From: DASRHT01 sp035650355
Lineage (GTDB): Bacteria; Chloroflexota; Ktedonobacteria; Ktedonobacterales; Ktedonobacteraceae
Assembly: GCA_035650355.1 (NCBI GenBank)
Contig: DASRHT010000061.1
Location: forward strand, 152,379 to 216,378
Direction of reading: 5' to 3'
Length of the DNA stretch: 64,000 nucleotides
In this document: one piece after another, positions 24,440-31,789 of the stretch
Numbering within the stretch: position 1 is the stretch's first letter
Layout: each line of letters begins with the position of its first letter
Notes under the pieces: model-generated
Databases searched by the model: none
The model's input: the letters and a program-made list of their open reading frames with translations, nothing else
Told to the model about the DNA's origin: nothing
Position numbers and translations under genes: made by a program

Positions 24440-25119
24440 TGTACGAACAGTTAGAAGAGATTCTCAAGGTACAGTTCCAGGACAAAAAACTGCTCAGTAT
24501 GGCGCTAACCCATCGTTCATTTATTTACGAAAGTGCCGGTGAGGGACAGAGTTCCAATGAGCGCCTGGAGTTCCTGGGGGATTCGGTGCTGGCGTTAATC
24601 AGCGCGGACTTTCTTTACCGCACCTTCCCTCACTTAACCGAGGGAGAGCTGACAGACGTACGGGCCATCCTCGTACGCACAGAGACGCTGGCAATGTTTG
24701 CCCGGGAAATCAATCTCAGCCAATTTTTACGTATGGGAAAGGGCGAGCAGCACAGCGGCGGTGGTCAGCGTGTGCTTGCCTCCGCCTTTGAAGCCATTCT
24801 AGGCGCAATTTACCTTGATCAGGGGCTGGGCGTAACTCAACAGTTTCTCATCCCACGCCTGGAGCCTATCGCTCACAATATTGTCAGCAAACGCTTATTT
24901 AAAGATAACAAATCTCTTTTTCAGGAGTTGGCGCAGGCCCGTGAAGGCATTACTCCTTCTTATCGTATCGCCAGCCAGGAAGGACCATCACACAATCGGG
25001 AATTCACCGTTGAGGTTTTGTTAGGTGACACAGTAGTCGGCCAGGGTCATGGTCGTAACAAGCAAGCAGCAGAGCAGGAAGCAGCATATAGCGCGTTAGT
25101 CAGCCGGGGATGGATTTAA
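24439..25119 (+). CDS. rnc: Ribonuclease III
   Basis: This 226-residue double-strand-specific RNase processes rRNA and mRNA. The catalytic domain has the signature NERLEFLGDSVLALISADFLY, with FPHLTEGELTDVRAILV and ASAFEAILGAIYLDQG. The C-terminal dsRNA-binding domain is KSLFQELAQAREGITPSYRIASQEGPSHNREFTVEVLLG...GRNKQAAEQEAAYSAL. The length is typical. Its ATG overlaps the selD stop by one base (TAATG), indicating coupling, and rpoN follows 31 bp downstream. Confidence 0.97.
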   Translation: MYEQLEEILKVQFQDKKLLSMALTHRSFIYESAGEGQSSNERLEFLGDSVLALISADFLYRTFPHLTEGELTDVRAILVRTETLAMFAREINLSQFLRMGKGEQHSGGGQRVLASAFEAILGAIYLDQGLGVTQQFLIPRLEPIAHNIVSKRLFKDNKSLFQELAQAREGITPSYRIASQEGPSHNREFTVEVLLGDTVVGQGHGRNKQAAEQEAAYSALVSRGWI

Positions 25120-25150
25120 ACCATCAGCAAGGGGCAGGTAGGGGGAATCT

Positions 25151-26626
25151 ATGCGGTTAGAGCCGAGGCCGAGACCAGAACAGGTGCTGCGCGTCAGCGC
25201 CAAACTTATCACTTCAAGCACTATTTTGCATCTCTCTTCCGATGAACTGGATCGAGCGATCAACCAGGAACAGATGGAGAATCCTACTCTTGATGTGATA
25301 GAGCAGCGGGTTTGTCTTTACTGTGGCGCGCCCATGTATAGTTCGGCCTGCGCTAACTGCGGACACTCCATGCCTACCACGCCGCTGGCTCCGCTTTCTC
25401 AGGCCACCAGCGAGGGCGAATCCCAGCCGCACGACGATTATTTAGCTCCTCAATCTCAGCAATCCTATCAACAGACGCTCTACGATAGCGATAATTACGG
25501 TTTTGCAGAAGCTGACAATGATGATGAATATGATCCCTTATCGCGTATTCCCAACGGGGAAACGCTGGCAGAGAGCTTGCTCCAGCAACTGGAAGCCCTG
25601 GTCGCTCCCGACGATGCTTTGATCGCTGAGCAACTGGTTGGCAATCTTAATGAACGTGGCTATCTTGAAATCAGCACGCAGGAAATTGCCGATCATCTCC
25701 AGGTCCCGGTCAAGCGGGTCGATTACGTCTTACTCCAACTGCAAACGCTGGAACCGCTTGGCATTGGCGCTCGCGACCTGCGTGAATGTCTGCTCATCCA
25801 GTTAGGAGCGTTGAGCGAACTGGAGACCCCTCCACCCCTCTCTTACATCCTTGTTGATCGCTATCTGAATCTGCTGGGGCGCAACCAGTTCCACGAGATA
25901 GCTCGCCAGCTCAAGGTAACGGAAGAGGAGGTACACCAGGCCAGCGCCTATATCCGCAGCAAGCTCCATCCTTTCCCAGCCCATACCTATAGAGACGATA
26001 CGTACTATTCCTCTGTCGGCAATAGCATCACCTATATTCGGCCCGATCTCATCATCCGCAGAGGGGAGACAGGCTTCGAGATAGAGCTGATCGAGGAAAA
26101 ACGCTATCATTTCCAGGTTGAAACAAGCTATGCCATCTCAATGGACCAGCAGCACCCCGAGTTTGGCGGGCACGAGGTACAACGCTATATCCATCAACAT
26201 GGCGACCGTGCCAGATTCTTCGTCGATTGCATCCAACGCCGCTGGCGCACGTTGAAACGGGTCGCCGAGCTGGTGGTAGATTACCAGCGCGAATTCCTGG
26301 AGAAAGGTATACGCTACCTGCGCCCGCTCACTCGCGCCGAAGTCGCCGGACGATTGAACCTGGATGAAGGTACGGTCAGCCGGGCGACCGCGAACAAATA
26401 CGCGTTGCTGCCCAATGGGCGTCTGATCCCATTCTCTGACTTTTTCGATAGCTCTCTTGGCATAAAAGATATCATCCGCGAACTAATTCAGCACGAGGAG
26501 CCGCGCCACCGCCTCAGCGATGAGGACCTGGCTCGCCTCCTGACAATGCAAGGCACGCCTCTGGCTCGCCGCACCGTGACGAAGTACCGCGAAGAGATGG
26601 GGATCGGCTCCTCACGGGAACGCTGA
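25151..26626 (+). CDS. rpoN: RNA polymerase sigma-54 factor with a zinc-ribbon insertion
   Basis: This is a 491-residue sigma-54. Region I is short and degenerate (PRPEQVLRVSAKLITSSTILHLSSDELDRAINQEQMENPTLDV). The core-binding region is LAESLLQQLEALVAPDDALIAEQLVGNLNERGYLEIS...LQTLEPLGIGARDLRECLLIQL. The DNA-binding region is FLEKGIRYLRPLTRAEVAGRLNLDEGTVSRATANKYALLPNGRLIPFSDFF, and the RpoN box is ARRTVTKYREEMGI, close to the usual ARRTVAKYRE. Between region I and the core-binding region lies CLYCGAPMYSSACANCG (Cys55, 58, 67, 70), a zinc-ribbon-like module not usual in RpoN. Sigma-54 depends on AAA+ activators; none is in this window. Confidence 0.93.
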   Translation: MRLEPRPRPEQVLRVSAKLITSSTILHLSSDELDRAINQEQMENPTLDVIEQRVCLYCGAPMYSSACANCGHSMPTTPLAPLSQATSEGESQPHDDYLAPQSQQSYQQTLYDSDNYGFAEADNDDEYDPLSRIPNGETLAESLLQQLEALVAPDDALIAEQLVGNLNERGYLEISTQEIADHLQVPVKRVDYVLLQLQTLEPLGIGARDLRECLLIQLGALSELETPPPLSYILVDRYLNLLGRNQFHEIARQLKVTEEEVHQASAYIRSKLHPFPAHTYRDDTYYSSVGNSITYIRPDLIIRRGETGFEIELIEEKRYHFQVETSYAISMDQQHPEFGGHEVQRYIHQHGDRARFFVDCIQRRWRTLKRVAELVVDYQREFLEKGIRYLRPLTRAEVAGRLNLDEGTVSRATANKYALLPNGRLIPFSDFFDSSLGIKDIIRELIQHEEPRHRLSDEDLARLLTMQGTPLARRTVTKYREEMGIGSSRER

Positions 26627-26726
26627 CGCCGGCGCCATCGTCTCAATCATTCAGGATCGGTTTTAGCCGCTTTTTATGGCATAATCGCAGCATATGAAAG
26701 ATCACCGCCACAGAGGAGACGCCACC

Positions 26727-27887
26727 ATGTCGGAATCCATCACGCCCACGAACCAGCTCGGGCAAGAGAAGAAAGAGCGCATTGAAACAGCCGTCATGGT
26801 GACCAGGAACGGTCGCCCCCGTTCACTTCACGAGCGCATGACGGATTACACCATTCCCGGGGTAAGCCTTGCTATGATTAACAATTACCATCTGGAATGG
26901 GCCTGTGGCTATGGAGTTCGCAAAATGGGCGAGCCGGAACGCATTGACAGCGAAACGCTGTTTCAAGCCTGCTCGATCAGTAAAGTGGTGACCGCTAGCG
27001 CCGTCCTTCGCTTAGTCGAAGCAGGCCGCCTCGACCTGGACGCCGACGTTAATCTGTTCCTGAAATCCTGGAAGGTCCCTGCTCATCAAGCACAACAGTC
27101 AGAGGTCACTATCCGACGGCTGCTGAGCCACACGGCGGGGATTAGCGTTCCCTGGTTCGCGGGCTATCACCGTGAGCAGGATATTCCAACGCTGCATGAG
27201 ATCTTAAATGGCGAGCAACCCAGCAATACGCCTGAAATTTGCGTCGTTGCCCCTCCTGGGGAGCAATTTCAGTATGCTGGAGGGGGATATTGCATCCTTC
27301 AACAATTGCTGATTGATGTGATGCAACAACCCTTTCCAACCCTGATGCAAGAACTGGTGCTGGAGCCGCTTGACATGACACACAGCACGTATGAGCAACC
27401 GCTTCCCGCTCCCCAGGCAAAGATGGCGGCATCAGGGCACAGGAAAAGTGGCAAGCCTGTGGCCGGTAACTGGTATGTCTATCCAGAGATGGCAGCAGCA
27501 GGGCTCTGGACGACGCCCACTGACCTGGCACAGTTCGCCCTGGAACTGCAATGCGCGCGGGCAGAGAAGCCTCATCGCCTGCTTTCAACACAGATGGTAA
27601 AGGAGCTGCTCACGCCACAAAGCCACGGAGATGCGCGCGGAGATATGGGGTTAGGAGTTTTCGTGCAAGGCGCAGGCCCTGGCGCTCGCTTCGGACACCC
27701 GGGCGACAACGCCGGTTTTACCAGTTGTTGGGTCTCCTTGCAGCAGGGAGGGCAGGGGTGCGTTCTCATGACCAATTCAGATAACGGGGGGTCGCTGCAA
27801 CAGGAGTTGTTACACACCATTACTCAAGTCTATGCGTGGCCGGAGATTGCCCCTGAAAAAAATCACGAGGGGCAGAATGGTCAGTAA
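26727..27887 (+). CDS. Serine hydrolase of the beta-lactamase/penicillin-binding class C family
   Basis: This is a 386-residue protein with the class C/esterase fold. The nucleophile motif SISK lies in LFQACSISKVVTASAVLRLVEAGRLDLDADVNLFL, the second motif is YAGGGYCILQQLLIDVM (Tyr-x-Gly in place of Tyr-x-Asn), RRLLSHTAGIS matches the usual LLxHTSG, and the third motif is GHPGDNAGF. There is no signal peptide, so it is likely cytoplasmic. Such enzymes include esterases, D-aminopeptidases and beta-lactamases, and the substrate cannot be told. The ATG at 26727 with AGAGGAGACG upstream was preferred over 26694. It converges with rqcH. Confidence 0.85.
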   Translation: MSESITPTNQLGQEKKERIETAVMVTRNGRPRSLHERMTDYTIPGVSLAMINNYHLEWACGYGVRKMGEPERIDSETLFQACSISKVVTASAVLRLVEAGRLDLDADVNLFLKSWKVPAHQAQQSEVTIRRLLSHTAGISVPWFAGYHREQDIPTLHEILNGEQPSNTPEICVVAPPGEQFQYAGGGYCILQQLLIDVMQQPFPTLMQELVLEPLDMTHSTYEQPLPAPQAKMAASGHRKSGKPVAGNWYVYPEMAAAGLWTTPTDLAQFALELQCARAEKPHRLLSTQMVKELLTPQSHGDARGDMGLGVFVQGAGPGARFGHPGDNAGFTSCWVSLQQGGQGCVLMTNSDNGGSLQQELLHTITQVYAWPEIAPEKNHEGQNGQ

Positions 27888-27895
27888 TGCCCTGA

Positions 27896-29833
27896 TCATT
27901 CTGCTGGTCCCTCCGGCTGTACGTAGATTGTGCGCTCTCGCTCGTAAATGACCATGCCCGGGCCTCCGCCCTTCATGTGACGCACATAGCGCTGCAAGGT
28001 GTAATCGACCGGCAGATTGGTACTGCCTCGTCCTTCGCTATAATAGGCCGCAAGCTTCGCCGCCTGCTCGATGGAGCTGCGAGAAATTTCCCGTCCGGCA
28101 GACTTGATGATCACATGCGCGCCTGCAACGCCACGCGCGTGCAGCCAGATATCGCTGCCAGTCGCCTGGTGAAAGGTCACTTCCTCATTCTGCCTGCTGT
28201 TCTTCCCTATCAGGATCGTAAAACCATCGCGACTCTGCACATGCAGCGGCACGCCACCGCCAGGAGCTACCGGCTTGCCCTTCGCCTGCTTGCCCCCCTT
28301 ACCCTTTTTTTGCGCCTTTTGTGCTTTCTTACTTTCCTGGATGGACTTGCCACGCATATAGCCAGCCGTCTGCACCTCCGCCTTGACCAGTACCAGCTCG
28401 GCAGGATTTTCCGCCAGCATCAGATCGGCTAAGAATTGCTCAATTGTTGCCAGCTCTGCCGCATTTTGCTCGATTTGCCCTGGCACAAGCGACAGTGCCC
28501 GGCGTAACTTATGATACTTGTGAAAAAGACGGTTGGCATTACTTACAGCGTCAAAACGCGGGTCCAGCGGGATCGTGACTATTGCCGGCTGGTCGCTGCC
28601 TTCAAAGATATTTGGCAGATCGATGCTGCTCTGTTTTTGCGCAATCTCGTGCTGGTGCGCCAGCAATAAATCAGCCTGGAGACGATAACGCGCCGCCTCT
28701 TCGGACGCCTGCATCTCCTGTTGCAACAGCTCTGCCTTGCGCTTACAGCGCTCGCGCTGCGTCTGCAATACTTTACGAATGGGCGCCCGCAGGCTCTCCA
28801 CTGCACCATGCCACTCGGCACGCGCGTAGAACTCATCCAGCAGCACATTCATCGAAGGGGAGTTGCGCACCTTCACCTCCGGCTGCTGCGTGTATTGCTC
28901 CAACACGTAAGGAGCAAAGGCCAGCGGTACCATCTGACCGCCTCCCTCGCCGCTTCGCTCAATAAGCTGAGGTTGCCAGCTATGAGTATCGTAAAGCGCC
29001 GTCAGGTCGCGAATATTCCATGCCAGCTCCTCCCACACCGCTTCATTCGCCTGCTCGATAGCCATCTCAGCATTTTCAGTGGCACGATAGACAAGCTCGC
29101 GGGCAAGCATGGGGCTACAGCCGAGCAGATTCCTGGTGAGCACCTGCCAGAGCTTCGGCTGTTCTGCCGCGCGCCTGGGCTTTTTCGCCGGCGCTGCTTC
29201 TGGTTCAAGGCTTGCCATGCGCTCTTCGGCGGCACAGATCGAGAGCTGGGCTGCGGTCACGCTGGTGGGCTCAAGGCGCGGCAGGCGCTTACCAGCTACC
29301 TCACGCTGCTGTGGCGGAGGTGGGGTATAGGCGACGCCGCTTGCAATCACACGGTAGCGATTCACTTCCGCGCCAACACGTTTGAGCGCGCCCAGGATCA
29401 TACCATCTTCGTTGCACAGCATAATATTGCTGACGCGGCCCATAATCTCGATGATCAGACGAAAACGCACGCGCTCATCGTTCTCGCCGCTGCGATACCC
29501 GGCGATGATCTCCAGCACGCGTTCCCAGCGAGGCTGCACGACAGTTTCGATCCGCGCCCCCTCCAGATATTTGCGCAGCAGCATCACGAACGCGGGAGGC
29601 TCACTCGCAATCTTAGCAGGCTTGAGCGCGGTCAAATGCGCCCGCGCCAACTGTGGATGCGCCGAGAGATAGAGCCAACGATTTTGCCCGCCCTGGCCTT
29701 GAGCGGCAGGGGCGTAACATTGGAGCGCAATCGCATACTCGGTCGGCTGAATAATTGTGTCAATACGAGCATTCGCCAGCAAAAGGCGCCACTCATCAGC
29801 CACTGCCGCCAGCGTAATAGCATCTACATGCAT
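27896..29833 (-). CDS. rqcH: NFACT-domain ribosome quality control protein RqcH
   Basis: This 645-residue protein binds obstructed 50S subunits carrying peptidyl-tRNA and adds C-terminal alanine tails for degradation. NFACT-N includes YLSAHPQLARAHLT, FVMLLRKYLEGARIETVVQPRWERVLEI and LIIEIMGRVSNIMLC, where most relatives have MGRHSN. A coiled-coil middle of about residues 345-480 is rich in Glu, Gln and Arg. A lysine-rich linker (KKAQKAQKKGKGGKQAKGK) precedes NFACT-R, FTILIGKNSRQNEEVTFHQATGSDIWLHARGVAGAHVIIKS and KGGGPGMVIYERERTIYV. It was formerly annotated as fibronectin-binding protein. It stands alone, divergent from gmk. Confidence 0.93.
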   Translation of the reverse strand: MHVDAITLAAVADEWRLLLANARIDTIIQPTEYAIALQCYAPAAQGQGGQNRWLYLSAHPQLARAHLTALKPAKIASEPPAFVMLLRKYLEGARIETVVQPRWERVLEIIAGYRSGENDERVRFRLIIEIMGRVSNIMLCNEDGMILGALKRVGAEVNRYRVIASGVAYTPPPPQQREVAGKRLPRLEPTSVTAAQLSICAAEERMASLEPEAAPAKKPRRAAEQPKLWQVLTRNLLGCSPMLARELVYRATENAEMAIEQANEAVWEELAWNIRDLTALYDTHSWQPQLIERSGEGGGQMVPLAFAPYVLEQYTQQPEVKVRNSPSMNVLLDEFYARAEWHGAVESLRAPIRKVLQTQRERCKRKAELLQQEMQASEEAARYRLQADLLLAHQHEIAQKQSSIDLPNIFEGSDQPAIVTIPLDPRFDAVSNANRLFHKYHKLRRALSLVPGQIEQNAAELATIEQFLADLMLAENPAELVLVKAEVQTAGYMRGKSIQESKKAQKAQKKGKGGKQAKGKPVAPGGGVPLHVQSRDGFTILIGKNSRQNEEVTFHQATGSDIWLHARGVAGAHVIIKSAGREISRSSIEQAAKLAAYYSEGRGSTNLPVDYTLQRYVRHMKGGGPGMVIYERERTIYVQPEGPAE

Positions 29834-30051
29834 CGGTTTTCTCTTATCCTTATTTCTCTATTGGGAAGAAGCCTGCAACTTCCGTCTTCACTAATCCTGT
29901 TGTACAATATCAATATGAGCATTTACTTACCCATGTGTGTAGGAACACAACGCTTTGTCGCTGGTATAGACATTGATGTACAGTATAACAAAGAGTTGTC
30001 CATTCGTACATCAACTCCTCTTGACATTTGAGTAAGATCAGGAAGAAAAGA

Positions 30052-30699
30052 ATGCAGCTTGATACCATGACATCCGCATCACACATCACTTTAACACAGC
30101 ATTCGCTCAAGCAAGGACTGCTTTTTGTGCTTTCCGCGCCCTCGGGCACCGGAAAAGATAGCGTCATCAAAGCTCTCAAAGAGCAGGGGATGGCTTTCCA
30201 TGTTGTCGCGTCCGTGACTGCGCGCCCTCCACGGCCCGGCGAGAGCGAAGGCAACCCGTATTATTTTGTGAACCAGGAAACGTTTGATCGCATGGTTGCC
30301 CAGAACGAACTGCTCGAGTACGCCAACGTCCACGGAAACTGGTACGGACAGCCTGTACAACAGATTAAAGACAACCTGAATAACGGGCGCGATGTGCTCT
30401 TGAAAATTGACGTGCAGGGCGCCGAAACGGTGCGGAAGAAAGTGCCAGGAGCAATCTTTATTTTTCTGGTGCCAGGCTCAGCCGAAGAACTGGTTGAGCG
30501 GCTGACGAACCGCCAGACCGAGACGGAGGCTCAACTACAACGTCGCCTGGCCGACTCGCAGATGGAATTGGCCCAGCAAATACACTATGATTATGTAGTA
30601 GAAAATCGACAGGGACATCTCAGTGAGGCGGTGGAGAAAGTGCGCGCAATTATGATCGCAGAACATTGCCGGACCCAACCCCGCTCTATCACGATATAA
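30052..30699 (+). CDS. gmk: Guanylate kinase
   Basis: This enzyme of about 215 residues phosphorylates GMP to GDP. The P-loop is SAPSGTGKDSVI, where Asp follows the Lys instead of the usual Ser/Thr. GMP-binding motifs are SVTARPPRPGESEGNPYYFV and LLEYANVHGNWYGQP. VLLKIDVQGAETVRKK and FIFLVPGSAEELVERLTNR complete the fold. The ATG at 30052 has AGGAAG upstream and was preferred over a TTG at 30028. glpX follows 24 bp downstream. Confidence 0.95.
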   Translation: MQLDTMTSASHITLTQHSLKQGLLFVLSAPSGTGKDSVIKALKEQGMAFHVVASVTARPPRPGESEGNPYYFVNQETFDRMVAQNELLEYANVHGNWYGQPVQQIKDNLNNGRDVLLKIDVQGAETVRKKVPGAIFIFLVPGSAEELVERLTNRQTETEAQLQRRLADSQMELAQQIHYDYVVENRQGHLSEAVEKVRAIMIAEHCRTQPRSITI

Positions 30700-30723
30700 C
30701 AAACCAGGGAGGAACCTTGTGCT

Positions 30724-31731
30724 ATGGAAGAAGGACGCTTTGAACAATCCGGTACGAAAGAGCGCAATCTGGCAATGGAGCTTATCCGTGTGACCGAAGC
30801 CGCCGCATTGAGTGCTGGACGATGGATGGGGAAGGGCAACAAAGAAATGGCCGACCAGGCTGCGGTCGATGCTATGCGTCATGCCCTTGATGGCGTTGAT
30901 ATGAGTGGAGTTGTGGTGATCGGTGAGGGGGAGAAGGATGAGGCTCCGATGCTCTATATCGGTGAGCATGTTGGCAATGGCACACCTCCCGAAATTGATG
31001 TGGCCGTTGATCCTGTAGAGGGGACACGTCTGCTGGCCTTCGGCCTCCCCGGCGCGCTGGCCGTGGTCGCGACCGCCGAGCGTGGCACCATGTATTCAGC
31101 CCCTCCGGGGGTATTCTACATGGAAAAGATAGCGGTCGGCCCCGCTATGAAAGATGTGGTTGATATCAATGCGCCCGTGGCAGTCAATCTGGAGCGCATT
31201 GCTCATGCGCGTGACGCTCGTATAGACGATCTGGCCGTGGTTGTGCTGGACCGTCCTCGCCACCAGGAGCTGATCAGACAGATCCGCGAGACCGGCGCCC
31301 GTATCCGCCTGATTACCGATGGTGATGTTTCCGCCGCCATTCAAGCCGCGATGGAAGATTATAAAGGCATTGATGTGCTTATGGGAACCGGTGGAGCAAC
31401 TGAAGCTGTGCTGGCTGCCGCAGCCATTAAGTGCATTGGGGGCGAGATCCAGTGCAAGATCTGGCCCCGCAATGAGCAAGAACGCGACAAGCTGAAGGCG
31501 GATGGAGTTGATCTTGATCAGGTATTCCGCACTGATGACCTGATCAAGGGGCACGATGTCTCCTTCGCCGCCACCGGTATTACCAGTGGCGAACTCCTTG
31601 ATGGCGTCCAGTATTTTGGCTGGGGCGCACGTACCTCATCCCTGATGATGCGCGCTCGCTCAGGCACAGTGCGCTACATTCAAGCACGGCATAAGTGGCG
31701 CAAAACGAAGCCGAGAGCAAGCGGATCTTAA
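30724..31731 (+). CDS. glpX: Fructose-1,6-bisphosphatase class II
   Basis: This is a 335-residue GlpX-type phosphatase for gluconeogenesis, possibly also acting on sedoheptulose bisphosphate. Signatures are TEAAALSAGRWMGKGNKEMADQAAVDAMR, VVVIGEGEKDEAPMLYIGE, the metal-binding VDPVEGTRLLAFGLPGALAVVA, ITDGDVSAAIQAAME and MGTGGATEAVLAAAAIKCIGGEIQCK. Length is typical. It is co-transcribed with gmk, and a hairpin with a T-rich tail follows. Confidence 0.95.
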   Translation: MEEGRFEQSGTKERNLAMELIRVTEAAALSAGRWMGKGNKEMADQAAVDAMRHALDGVDMSGVVVIGEGEKDEAPMLYIGEHVGNGTPPEIDVAVDPVEGTRLLAFGLPGALAVVATAERGTMYSAPPGVFYMEKIAVGPAMKDVVDINAPVAVNLERIAHARDARIDDLAVVVLDRPRHQELIRQIRETGARIRLITDGDVSAAIQAAMEDYKGIDVLMGTGGATEAVLAAAAIKCIGGEIQCKIWPRNEQERDKLKADGVDLDQVFRTDDLIKGHDVSFAATGITSGELLDGVQYFGWGARTSSLMMRARSGTVRYIQARHKWRKTKPRASGS

Positions 31732-31753
31732 CAGCAAACTGACCGTGCATCGA

Positions 31754-31785
31754 AGGGCAGCGCCGTGCGTCTGCCCTCTTATTTT
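31754..31785 (+). terminator. Terminator after glpX
   Basis: AGGGCAG (31754-31760) pairs with CTGCCCT (31771-31777), followed by CTTATTTT. It lies between the convergent glpX and GH78 genes. Confidence 0.6.
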
Positions 31786-31789
31786 GCGC

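Noticed and set aside
28721..30031. 436-codon rightward ORF
   Set aside because: Antisense to rqcH for most of its length, with low-complexity composition and no domain.
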